Shown here piece by piece: positions 1 to 10,257 of a stretch of 64,000 nt of DNA. This DNA comes from Lepisosteus oculatus. Its lineage: Eukaryota; Chordata; Actinopteri; Semionotiformes; Lepisosteidae. The stretch's first letter is position 1. Each line of letters opens with the position of its first letter. The notes under the pieces were generated by a model, which was given only the letters and a program-made list of their open reading frames with translations, made no database searches and had not been told where the DNA came from. The stretch lies in assembly GCF_040954835.1 (NCBI RefSeq), contig NC_090709.1, positions 42,354,490 through 42,418,489 on the forward strand, read 5' to 3'. The position numbers were made by a program, and so were the translations under genes.

Positions 1-274
1 GAACTGGCATGTGAAACCAGTAGATCTTGACAGAAGACTAGTGTTCTGACTCAAATATTCGGCAATGCCGTACTGTGAGGTGAATTTGAAAACGATAGTG
101 CCATGCATTATTGAATTAAAAAAAACTTCAACTTCGAATGTAAAATTCAGTGTTTGACATCATTTCCAGTGTTGTTTGTAGCTTTAGAAAGTAGACAGCT
201 CACATTTGCCAGCAAGACTTTTTTCCTATCTTTCATATTGACAGCTGAGTTAATGCCCTGAAGTAATAATTGAT

Positions 275-618
275 AATAAGAATTGCTTACACTTCTATAG
301 CGCTTTTCTGGACACTCCACTCAAAGCGCTTTACAGGTCATGGGGAATCCCACTACCACCACCAGTGCAGCCCCCACCTGGATGATGCGACGGCAGCCAT
401 AGTGCGCCAGAACGCTCCCCACACACCAGCTCTCAGTGGGGAGGAGAGCAGAGGGATGGAGCCAGTTCAGAGAGGGGGGTTATTAGGAGGCCATGATGGG
501 TAAGGGCCAATGGGAAATTTGGCCAGGGTGCCTGGGTTACACCCCTGTTCTTTTCGAGAAACGCCCTGGGATTTTTAATGACCACAGAGAGAGTCAGGAC
601 CTCGGTTTGACGTCTCAT
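275..618 (-). mobile_element. 5S-headed SINE, 3' part
   Basis: Antisense copy starting with the shared 3' tail (TTGCTTACACTTCTATAGCG) and truncated before the 5S-like head. Confidence 0.8.
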
Positions 619-1597
619 CCGAAGTGCAAGCAATTATTATTAATTATTATTATTATTATTATGGCCTCCTAATAACCCCCCTCCCTGAACTGGGGGTTCA
701 TCCACAGCTTGGATGGACTGCGGCAAAAACATTCGAGTGCTTCTTCAAAACAAAGGCTTTGAATTCCATAATAGTGTGAGCTATTATTATTATAATTATT
801 ATTATTATTATTATTATTACTCAAACTATCACCATTTTGTTTGGGGTTTCTCATTAAAAGGGACATAGTTTCCATTAACGCGGGAGCTGTATCACTTGGA
901 CCTGAACTCTTTGTGCATCTGTGTGCATTACACCCTGTAGTAGCGTCTGTGCTTAATTTGAACTCTGAATCGGATACGCAAATCGGATAAGCACTCATTG
1001 CTGATAATGGTTTTTTTTTCCTATTAATTTTAACCTCTTAGGAGGGGAGTCTGAGATAGAGACGTTCAGTCATTTTTTTTAACCTATTAATTTTAAACTA
1101 TTAGGGGGGGAGTCTGAGGTAGAGACGCTCGGTCGTGATCTTCCTTCTAATGTACAGTATGTCTGGAGGACCTCGGAGTAAAAGTGCGTCATTATATTTT
1201 ACAGTATAATACGTGTAATACCGGAAGTAGTACCAATCCGGCAAAGAATCGCTGAGTTTTCACTAGGGCACCACGTGTTATCGTCCCTGCTAGAAACTGG
1301 AGAATTGCTTTTGATTCAGTGGGGTTTTGCACAAGCGTCTGCAGCAACCGATGCAGATAAACGGTAGATACAGAATCCTTATCTCCGTAACAGTCTGTCC
1401 GTGAGGTGAATTATCCCCACACAAAATACATGCCAAGGTCTGAGTGAGACAGTATCCTGACACCACACCCACCTTCCACCTCCCCCAGTTCAGTGAACGT
1501 TTTAGCGTGGGAAGTCATTTACGGACACGTGCCTCTCGGGTAGTCCACTTTAAGGTTGTTGTTGTTGTTGTGGTTTTTTAATTTGATCGGATTAAAA
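619..1597. other. Upstream of gene A, no gene seen
   Basis: AT-rich with ATT runs near 640 and 785-820. A 45-base block occurs twice (1035-1070 and 1100-1135, GGGGAGTCTGAGxTAGAGAC). Bases 1-274 likewise show nothing recognisable. Confidence 0.6.
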
Positions 1598-1688
1598 ATG
1601 CCGTTTTGGGTCCTTTTAATCTGGGGCAGTTTGTGGTTTTCGTCCGCCGTCGACTCGCCGCTCAAGATGTCCGAGTTCCAGACAAAGG
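1598..1688 (+). CDS. Gene A exon 1: signal peptide
   Basis: The ATG at 1598 opens a hydrophobic leader (MPFWVLLIWGSLWFSSA) of signal-peptide form, followed by about 13 residues. The exon ends AAG-G before GTAGGT, leaving phase 1, which fits the next exon. Confidence 0.7.
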
Positions 1689-4600
1689 GTAGGTATGCAA
1701 TTTAAACTTTAAACTTCTCGGGTTTAGCAATGCCGCATGCTTATGGCCACACTCGGGTGTACCGTCGGCGACGGTGTATTGTCGCACCTTTTGCAAAACT
1801 GCAGATTCCCGCTCTAAATCGTTCATGATCAATGTAAAGGAAGCTGTTTTTGTCACACGTGTTTTCTCCTCTTTGCTAAATCCAACTGATATTAAAGTTA
1901 GTGTTGTTGGTTTTTTTTTCCTGTACGCGAACTTGTCAGTTACACGGTTACAAAAGACGAGCTGCAATGAGATTTCGCTTATAAAGAGGGATTCTTTAGT
2001 TTTTGATTTAATCAAGATTTTTTTTTCCTCTAAAGTTAAACGGGTTGTAATAATTGTTTTCACGTTCTTAAAAATATAAAAAATATTTGGTACCGTCTAT
2101 AAATTATAAAGAAAGATTTGTAATTTTTTTTTCATTCGGTCAATATTTTTTTTTTGTATTTAAAAGTATTTCAGGACAGTTTCTCTTGTTTCGTGTCAGT
2201 GAGGTAGAGACGGGAGAAAGCTCAGTAACGGGTATCTAAAATCGTGGAGTATTGTGCCAATCAGACCATCGGACTTCACAAAAGCACAGGAGAAATTGAA
2301 CGAAAAAAAAAAACCTTGAATTGGTCTTAGACGGAAAATATTCTGGGCGCTAGGACTAGGACTGAATCGTCGTTATTCCTCACAAAATTAGTTTTATAAA
2401 ACAACGTTTTTAAATCATGTGCTAAGTCACCTTTATGATCTGCTGCCCAGTTGGAATTCGTGCGATATATACTGTATATAGCTCTTACGTCCACTGAAAT
2501 ATCAGCCATACATTTCGAATTAAACAATAGTGTAATCACCGTTACAATAAAAAAAAAGTTAGAGAAAAAACCATACCTCAAGCGAAAAAAAAAGTTAACT
2601 AAATCGAGCATGTTCTAACGACAGCATTAACTCACCCTGGAGAGGGAGAATTCTTGACCACGATTTTTTCTCTCCGGTTTAAAATAACTTTTAAAAAAAA
2701 AAATCCTCAAACATCGACGTGTTATGTTCAAACCTCGGCGAGCCATTCTTTTAAATGTTGCGCGTCTTACTGAACTAGTTTCGGGGCTGAACAGTGGTTA
2801 TCGTCTTGAAACCTCACGGCCGCGGGTTCAAATCTGTGTGAAGTTTATGTGCAGTCAGTAGATAGGTCATTTCTTGACAGGCTGAAGTTTTGCGGGTTTT
2901 GTTTTTTAGACTATGCAAACAATTCCCTTCTTTTCCAGATTCCTGTGTCGGTAAAAGCACAAAAAAGTCGCTCTCCCTGCCGCCTGTACAAACATGAGAG
3001 TAACACCCGGCAGAATATTAGGGTGGGAGAGACGTAATAAATAGAAATCTTTCAACGAGATCGTGCATTTGTAAGGTGTATGAAGTAAACAAACAACCCA
3101 AAAAAGGCTACAAAGTTTTACTGATTCAAAACAGGACGCCAGATTAGAGAACACCCCCCAAAACGGAAGGTATTTCTAACTAGTATTCATTAGTAGTTCA
3201 GGTGGGTAGCTGCGTCAGCAGGCGTAGGCTGCAAAGGAACAAGTAATAGGTTTATTCCATGCTGAAAAAAAGAAGAAAGAGAACACAACGTTTCGGCCGT
3301 GGAGCCTTCTTCAGGTGTGAAGAAGGCTCCACGGCCGAAACGTTGTGTTCTCTTTCTTCTTTTTTTCAGCATGGAATAAACCTATTACTTGTTCCTTAGT
3401 ATTCCTTAGGATTAACAATAACGTTGAAGAATCACAGGAGGGGGTAAGATTTGGAGCCAGCAGGCCTGAGCATTTCAGCGTGTTTTTTGGGTGGTTTCCT
3501 GCGTCTGAACAGATTTATTTTATTTATTTTTTCATTAAATCGCCGGCTGGGAACAAGGGAGTCGACAGACAAGGGTTTATAAAGAGTCACAGGGCGCCAT
3601 TTCTCCAGCTGAGCGCCCGCCTTCCCCAATTGGCGAGTTTGGACACGGGCTCTCTGAAGAAGTCGGTAAAATGAAGGGCGACGGGGAGTGTCCTGTCATG
3701 TTCAATGGATTTATTTTTTTTACTGTCTTCTGTCTTTCATTTCGTTACCTCCTCCCCTCTGCTGACAGTGCTTGCCACAGGGAAGGTTGTGGCGCTGTCT
3801 CATCGAAGTTGTTATTTCTGGAAAAAAAAACTCTCTTTTTGGAGGGCTGGGGGGGAGAGTCGTACTTTTTCAATGACGTTTTTGACCGGGGTGGGGTGGG
3901 GGGGTGTCTATATTTCTTTCTCTTTCTCCCCTCCTACCCTTATAATAAAACCTCGAAAACTCTTTATTTAAGCGCCTTGCCGAAACCCCCAGGGCGCTGC
4001 ACGTAGCGATAGAGAAATACAGAAGATAAATTCGTAACATTTAAGGCTGGGCTGGAGTTCTGCCCCTCTTAAGTTCACGGGCTCCCTCCCTCGTCTCACA
4101 AAGAGGCAAGCTTGTCCAGACACCCACAGCTGGGTTTTGGTGGCAACAGCTCTCCTAGACTTGCTGAGAGTCTCTCCTTTTGGCAACACAAGATCTGGCT
4201 CCTGACTTTTGAGGCTCGACACGGAGCTGGCTCCGTGAGACATCTCTGAAGGCCTCCGTGTGTTTACACTCCCCGCCCGTAGGCTCGGTGCCCTCGGAGC
4301 GCCGAACCCAGGACAAAATGGCGGCGTTTCGGCGACCGTGCCCCTTTTCGCTACGCCTCGGAAAACGACCCTCGTCGAAACCGAACTCCAAACCCGACTT
4401 TCGACGAGGGCCTGTGTCCCGAGTCGTTTCCTACATTCTGTACCTCCGTTTTCGCCTATGTTGTTTGCTTTTCTTTGAAAATTTTGTTTTTGTCTTGCTC
4501 GCTGTCGCTATGTATCGAGTCCTCGGGTTTGCCGCAGCAGTACAAGTTCTTGTTGTTAAAAGGACAGGCAAACAGAGGAAAAAAGAATAAAGCATTCCCC

Positions 4601-7600
4601 CATATTAATATTATCATTGTTATTAATGACAACAATAATAATTGCTATTGTTAGCTAAATAATTATAAGATGCGGTGTATTGTTTTGGCGGCACCTGTAA
4701 AAGTAAATTCTCAAAGCGCTTTATAGGAAAAGTAAAAAAAAAAAGTTCAAAACAAACAAAAACGGTAACAAAGAGATACAATTAGCGCAAAGAAGCCGAG
4801 TAGAAGATGATGGGACACTGTCACTAGTTAAATAACAGCCTTTTTAAAGATGATCATTTATAATGCACCTTCGTAAACCCAAGGACACTGTACCCCGTGA
4901 GACAAAGAAAGTAAAGAAAAAAATACCGGGAAAAAAATATCTTTCTCCTCCCTACACTGATCCTAAACACTGCTGTCTCAGTCCTAGGCTGTACTCCTCG
5001 CTCACCTACGAATGCTGCTGAAGGTAGCTATACAACCACATTATTAAGTTTGCAGAGGATGCCACAGTTTAGATAAGATCACTTTATTGGACCTATGCAG
5101 TTTCTTGCATTAAGAATTTGTCTTTTTGCAGACCCCAGCTTGCTCTCCATGAGACACACAGACTGGGAGAGAAGCTGGGGGTCAGGGCATAGGGGCACCC
5201 ATTTATACGGCGCCCCTGGAGCAGTTGGGGTGAAGGGCCTCGCTCAGGGGCCCAACAGAGTAGGATTCCTCTTTGCCGGCTGCGGGATTTGAACCGGCAA
5301 ACCCTTCCAGCCCCAGGCGCAGAGCCTGAGCCACAGAGCAGTACTGCCACGTGGGAACGAGATGTACTACAAAGGGTTGTGGCAGCGGCACAGAGGATCA
5401 TGGGATGCGATTGACCATCCGTCGTCGGTGAGGCCCACACCATCCGCTGTCACGATAAAGCCCAGTCCATCCTTCTGGATCCCAACCACCCCCGGCTACA
5501 AACTGTCCCCCCCCCCCTGCGTCGTGGCACGGACCACCAGACTCAAGATCAGCTTCTATCCTCCTGCAGTGCCCATCCTCAACAGCTCACTGCCGGGCCT
5601 CAGACTCAGTGCACCACTGCACTACTGTATACACTTTCTTGCAGGTGTTTTTTTTCCCCCTTCGCTACGACGTATTGATTGTTCCGATTTCTTATTATTA
5701 GGTTCGTAACGTACCGCCCATGTCCTAAGAGATCCATGCAAATAAGAATTGTAATTTACATACAGCACAGCCATGTCACCCTGCAGCTCTCAACTGGCAG
5801 CCCCCCCCACTGAAGCTCAGCAGGTGTGAGCCTGGTCAGTACCTGGAGGGGGAGACCTCCTGGGAAAAACTAAGGTTGCTGCTGGGAGAGGTGTTAGTGG
5901 GGCCAGCAGGGGGCGCTCTCACCCTGCGGTCTGTGTGGGTCCTAATGCCCCAGTATAGTGACGGGGGACGCTGGGCTGTAACGGCCGCCGACTGTCGGGT
6001 GAGACGTCAAACCGAGGTCCTGACTCTCAGTGGTCATGACAGATCCCCGGGCGTTTCTTGAGAAGAGCTTATCCCAGTGTCCGGGCCAAATTCCACCCCC
6101 CCCACCCCTCTGGCCCTTACTGTGGCCTCCAAATCGTGTGATTGGCTTGCACTGGCCCTGCGATGGACTGACGTCCCACCCAGGTGGTAGCCTGCCACGC
6201 GCTCGTCGCTGGCCGGGTAGGCTCCTGCTTCCCGCTACACCGGCAGGTCTCAAGTGGTGGGGCAGATGACATGACACGACATGTACATACGGCAATAACC
6301 TCCCTGTTACCCCCCCCCCCTCTCCACAGGCAGTCTGACGCTGTGCTACGGCCACCCCCTGAAGCTCCCCTTACCCCCCGGCAGCCAGGAGGTCGAGATC
6401 AGAACGGCGGGCCTCAACGCCACCCTCCGCCTGGCCAGGCTGCGGCCGGGCTGCGGGTTCGAAGTGTGGGACGGGAGGCTGCTGAGACGCAGCTTGACGT
6501 GGGCGGACGCCGGGCTGTACACGGTCTGGGCGCGGGACGACCGGGGTTTGAGGACCACGCGGGTGGAAGTCAAGGGTGAGGCTGGGGCCGCGTTGGCGAA
6601 ATGAACCGATTTCGCTGCTGTTAACCCACCCCTGGGATGACAACTGGACCTTCCATCCAGTTCAGATCCAGCAGCCATCTCACCCTGCAACTCCCAACTG
6701 GCAGCCCCCCCCACTGGAGCTCAGCAGGTGTGAGCCTGGTCAGTACCTGGAGGGGAGACTCCTGGGAAAAACTAAGGCTGCTGCTGGAGGAGGTGTTCGT
6801 GGGGCCAGCAGGGGGCGCTCTCACCCTGCGGTCCGTGTGGGTCCTAATGCCCCAGTATAGTGACGGGGACACTGGACTGTAAACAGGCGCCGTCCTTCGG
6901 ATGAGATGTAAAACCGAGGTCCTGACTCTCTGTGGTCATTAAAAATCCCAGGGTGTTTCTCGAAAAGAGTAGGGGTGTAACCCCGGCGTCCTGGCCAAAT
7001 TTCCCATTGGCCCTCACCCATCATGGCCTCCTAATAACCCCCCTCTCTGAACTGGCTTCATCTCTCTGCTCTCCTCCCCACTGAGAGCTGGTGTGTGGGG
7101 AGCGTTCTGGCGCACTATGGCTGCCGTCGCATCATCCAGGTGGGGGCTGCACACTGGTGGCGGTAGTGGGATTCCCCCTGACCTGTAAAGCGCTTTGAGT
7201 GGAGTGTCCTGAAAAAGCACTGAACTAGTGTAAGCAATTAAAGGAGAACTGCCCTACTATTTTTATGTTTCGGGGTTTGAAAAAATCAGCACTGATGAGC
7301 TCATTTCACACAACAATAAAAGCGAGATGTGCACAGTACCTTGTAAAACCTCAAATTTACATCACAAAACAGACTGAATCTCCAGAGACAGATTACAGTG
7401 TGACACTGTAAGCAAGCAGGATTGTGGATCCGTCTCTTTGAATCCTATCGGAATCCTGCTCTCAACTTCCTGACGGTTGTGCTGATAAATACAGTACTAC
7501 CTACTCCTTAACTCCTTAACTCCTACTCCATATCTGTGGCGAAATGCCTGCTGCACCACCTGTCGTCGTATTATTACAGCCGTCATTACGGGGACTAGGG

Positions 7601-8430
7601 AGCAGGAAGGGCCTCTTCACGTCGCGGTTCTGTGGCGAGACCAGGGGCTTGCGGCAGTGCAGCGACTTACAGCGCTTTCACGATTTTTAAATCCACAAGT
7701 TCCAAAGGTGTACGTTTTTTCTATACCATCAATTAATTTATTTTGCGAGCAAGATTGAATAACTTGTCGGCAGATGGGACTGGTCACGCTGGCCGTAATG
7801 CCAGTCCATCACAGGGAACACAAACACAAACACAAACACCAGGGCCAATTTTTCCCAGAAGCCAATTCACCAATGTGTATTTGGACTGGGGGAGGAAACT
7901 CCCATGAACACTGGGAGACCACTCAAACTCCACACAGACAGCACCCACGGTCCGGAATTGAACCCAGGGCCCCCAGCGCTGTGAGGCACCAACACCCACC
8001 TGCTTTTTTGCAATTTAGTTTGTTTATTTCTTCCAGGTTGTACGGTCAACGTCACCCTGCAGCCTGGCGCCAACCTGTCTGTCCCCCTCTACGCCGCCAC
8101 GGAGGTGGAGGTGCTGTTTGAGCCCGTGGGGGAGGGGAACGTGACCTCCGTTTACGCGATGGAGAGAGGGCAGGCTGTCTGTCACCAGCAGTACCGTCGG
8201 CGCATCCTGGTCGATGACGAGACCCTGACTCTGGCGGGGGTGACCCGAGCTGACCAGGGCGAATACAGAGTGAAAGACACACGGACCAACTTCGTCCTGA
8301 GCCGCGTCATAGTCACCGTCCAAGGTAAGAGGACCCTACTGTTGGGGGGAAAAAAACGACCGTAGTGACATTGCGCAATGCGTGAGCAAAATTGAACATC
8401 AGAAGATTAGAAAAAGAGTGGTACACTTGG

Positions 8431-8461
<31 letters not shown>

Positions 8462-9911
8462 TGCTTACACTTATATAGCGCTTTTCTGGACACTCCACTC
8501 AAAGCGCTGTACAGGTCATGGGGAATCCCACTACCACCACCAGTGTGCAGCTCCCACCTGGATGATGCGACGGCAGCCATAGTGCGCCAGAACGCTCCCC
8601 ACACAGCAGCTCTCAGTGGGGAGGAGAGCAGAGTGATGAAGCCAGTTCAGAGAGGGGGGTTATTAAGAGGTCATGACTGGTAAGGGCCAATGGGAAATTT
8701 GGCCAGGACGCCGGGGTTACACCCCTACTCTTTTCGAGAAATGCTCTGGGATTTTTAATGACCACAGAGAGTCAGGACCTCGGTTTTACGTCTCATCCGA
8801 AGGACGGCACCTGTTTACGGTATAGTGTCCCCGTCACTATACTGGGGCATTAGGACCCACACAGACCGCAGGGTGAGCGCCCCCTGCTGGCCCCACTAAC
8901 ACCTCTTCCAGCAGCAGCCTTAGTTTTTCCCAGGAGTCTCCCCTCCAGGTACTGACCAGGCTCACACCTGCTGAGCTCCAGTGGGGGGGGCTGCCAGTTG
9001 TGATTGCAGAGTGATATGGCTGCTGGCATTGAATTAGTACATAACTCCGAATCTTGCCATCTTTTTCAAAGTTCAATTTGCATGCATGATCGCCAATTCA
9101 TTCCTAAAATGTTCAAGATTGTGTCCAAATCTACAGTAAAGGTAATGCTCTAAGGATTTCGAGCAGGGAGCTGCCTCAGCCTGCGTAGGCTGAAAAGGAA
9201 CAGCTTAAGGCTTATTCCACGCTGACAAGAAAATAATAAGGACACCAATGTGCAGGACCCACCTGGCAGAATGCTTCTCTATAATAATAATTCTCAATAA
9301 TAATTATATTATCGCTTATACTTATATAGCGCTTTTCTGGACACTCCACTCAAAGCGCTTGACAGGTCATGGGGAATCCCACTACCGCCACCAGTGTGCA
9401 GCCCCACCTGGATGATGCGATGGCAGCCATAGTGCGCCAGAACGCTCCCCACACACCAGCTCTCAGTGGGGAGGAGAGCAGAGTGATGGAGCCAGTTCAG
9501 AGAGGGGGGGTTATTAGGAGGCCATGATGGGTAAAGGTCAGGGTGGGGAGATCTAGGGTCCTCATTTGTCATTCTGTGCGGATCTGTCCACTATATAACC
9601 GGTTCTCATTACTGCGGCGGCAGGAAGGTTGCCATGGAGATGACTTTGGAGAGCAGCAGTGGGAACCCTAACACGCTGTAGGCCCGACCTGTCTCTCCGT
9701 CTTTCCAGAAGAGTCTCCGGCGCCTGAGCGTGGACCAGCCGATCGGCGCCAGCACCTAGGGGTCCTTCTGCTATTTTTCCCACCACCCGTGCTCCTGGGC
9801 GCCTTCTACGTAACGAAGACGCTGCGAAACGGCAGACGGCGGGCGCAAGGTGGCGAACTCCGCAATTCCACTGGAGAGGGCTCGTTTCCACAGGGCAGGC
9901 CCAGTCTCTGA
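1598..9911 (+). CDS. Gene A: spliced two-Ig-domain type I membrane receptor (gene model)
   Basis: Four exons join in frame: 1598-1688, 6330-6575, 8037-8324 and 9709-9911, giving 275 residues plus a TGA stop. All three introns are phase 1 with GT-AG ends (donors GTAGGT, GTGAGG, GTAAGA). The order is signal peptide, Ig-like domain 1, Ig-like domain 2, then a membrane segment with a basic cytoplasmic tail. Neither Ig domain has the usual B-to-F strand cysteine pair, a trait known from the first domains of CD2/SLAM-family receptors; that resemblance is inference and I cannot name the family. The tail has no tyrosine motif. The first intron (4.6 kb) and the others carry SINEs and a palindromic element. 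The gene stands tail to tail with gene B. Splicing is predicted from sequence only; the matching phases are the main support. Confidence 0.72.
1689..5074. other. Gene A intron 1, mostly unique AT-rich DNA
   Basis: Apart from the palindrome at 3234-3397 it shows no repeats I know. A GC-rich island with CpGs lies at 4215-4420, and an L2-type tail scrap (TTCTCAAAGCGCTTTATAGG) is near 4710. Confidence 0.5.
3196..3397. mobile_element. Head-to-head pair of element ends; exact 80-base palindrome
   Basis: Bases 3234-3313 and 3318-3397 are exact inverted repeats around a 4-base spacer. Each arm holds the same element end found elsewhere (9160-9230, 21690-21775, 25885-25955, 42110-42150, 56165-56275, 58350-58437, 62377-62515). 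The minus-strand reading has a hammerhead-ribozyme-like core: CTGAAGA, a GGC/GCC stem and GAAA. Such motifs are known from Penelope-like retroelements; that assignment is inference. Confidence 0.65.
5075..5350 (-). mobile_element. tRNA-headed SINE
   Basis: On the minus strand the head includes a B-box-like GGTTCAAATCCCGC after CTGTGGCTCAGG; the body has CCCAGCTTCTCTCC and GTGTGTCTCATGGAGAGC and ends in CAATAAAGTGATC. Other copies: 45365-45635, 48888-49135, 51488-51750, 61675-61915; a scrap is at 28626-28660. Confidence 0.78.
5360..5700 (+). mobile_element. LINE C-terminal coding fragment
   Basis: The frame reads SFWIPTTPGYKLSPPPCVVA, ARTTRLKISFYPPAVPILNS. The pattern of repeated H/PGY...ARTTR...F-P-A-V-LN is the usual end of fish LINE ORF2 proteins. 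It shares about 150 bases with 27140-27300. Confidence 0.5.
5766..6128 (+). mobile_element. 5S-headed SINE, 3'-truncated
   Basis: The head resembles 5S rRNA internal promoter sequence: GCTCAGCAGGTGTGAGCCTG then GTCAGTACCTGGAGGGGGAG. It breaks off after the GGCCCTTAC block. Confidence 0.85.
6330..6575 (+). CDS. Gene A exon 2: Ig-like domain 1
   Basis: The exon follows a C-rich tract ending CAG and stops before GTGAGG; it is 246 bases, phase 1-1. It encodes 82 residues beginning GSLTLCYG. The Ig F-strand signature is recognisable as ADAGLYTVWARD, but the residue two after the tyrosine is V, not Cys. Cysteines are present only near the start (TLC) and in PGCGF. It is short for a V domain. The GC content is much higher than that of the flanking introns. 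Confidence 0.7.
6670..7243 (+). mobile_element. 5S-headed SINE, near full length
   Basis: 5S-like head, central block (CCTTCGGATGAGA, AACCGAGGTCCTGACTCT) and L2-like tail (TGTAAAGCGCTTTGAGTGG...AAGTGTAAGCAATTA). The central block resembles a deeply conserved SINE core known across animals; that link is from memory. It lies in gene A's second intron. Confidence 0.88.
7770..8005 (+). mobile_element. Common fish repeat with header-like text
   Basis: Contains GGAGGAAACTCCCATGAACA, CTCAAACTCCACACAGACAG and GAATTGAACCCAGGGCCCCC, a widespread vertebrate repeat family. Related pieces are at 18605-18725, 23110-23160, 30560-30770 and 49705-49800. It abuts the acceptor of gene A exon 3. Confidence 0.55.
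8037..8324 (+). CDS. Gene A exon 3: Ig-like domain 2
   Basis: The acceptor is TTCCAG and the donor is GTAAGA; the exon is 288 bases, phase 1-1. The 96 residues begin GCTVNVTLQPG, and the F-strand motif is LAGVTRADQGEYRV. The canonical YxC is replaced by YRV, so the intradomain disulphide is absent. Sequons NVT, NLS and a second NVT are visible. Confidence 0.75.
8433..9028 (-). mobile_element. 5S-headed SINE, full length
   Basis: Antisense; tail with an (AAT)n run at 8433-8460 and 5S-like head ending near GATATGGCTGCTGGC at 9028. In gene A's third intron. Confidence 0.88.
9160..9230 (-). mobile_element. Fragment of the hammerhead-motif element end
   Basis: Carries the GCTGCxTCAGCxTGCGTAGGCTG block and the TTATTCCACGCTGA block in the antisense order seen at 3196. 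Confidence 0.5.
9290..9545 (-). mobile_element. 5S-headed SINE, 3' half
   Basis: Antisense tail portion to the GGCCATGATGGGTAA block, then truncated shortly before gene A exon 4. Confidence 0.82.
9709..9911 (+). CDS. Gene A exon 4: membrane segment and cytoplasmic tail
   Basis: After TTTCCAG, phase 1 reading gives a short stalk, a hydrophobic stretch (GVLLLFFPPPVLLGAFYV), then TKTLRNGRRR and a tail ending RPSL with TGA at 9909-9911. Three consecutive prolines inside the membrane segment are unusual. No ITIM, ITAM or other tyrosine motif is present. Confidence 0.65.
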
Positions 9912-10257
9912 TTGTGTTTACCACAGCGTCCGCCATTTCAAGAACACTGTGAACTGTAGGTTATGTAGGTCGTTTTATTTCACTAAGTTTCCTTTGTTTT
10001 TTGGTTTGTTTTTTTTTAAAAGGTGCTTTGTTATTTCTCATTTTCATACGTCTCCTATGGTCCTCATGCTTTTCCCTCATTTCTATTGATTTCTTTTTCA
10101 AGCAACCGTTGAGGTTGTATGACTGCGTTTTCCCTAATTTTAAGATTGTATTTTTTTCCCCCACTTGGTTTGGAAAAGCGCTTTCAGCTGCTATCTGTAC
10201 GAAAGGTGCTCAATAATTAATAATAATAATAATAATAATACTAAACTTTTTTTATAA

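Noticed and set aside
4258-4590. 110-codon frame in a GC-rich island, with an ATGGCGGCG start nearby
   Set aside because: Within gene A's first intron; no homology and no splice partner in phase. Possibly a cryptic promoter, but not supportable.
5270-5320. tRNA-like promoter boxes (GGATTTGAACCGGC) here and at 49090 and 51690
   Set aside because: Parts of SINE copies with degraded cloverleaf; not tRNA genes.
6750-6800. 5S rRNA gene
   Set aside because: Only the internal-promoter-like head of a SINE; the rest of the 5S sequence is not there.
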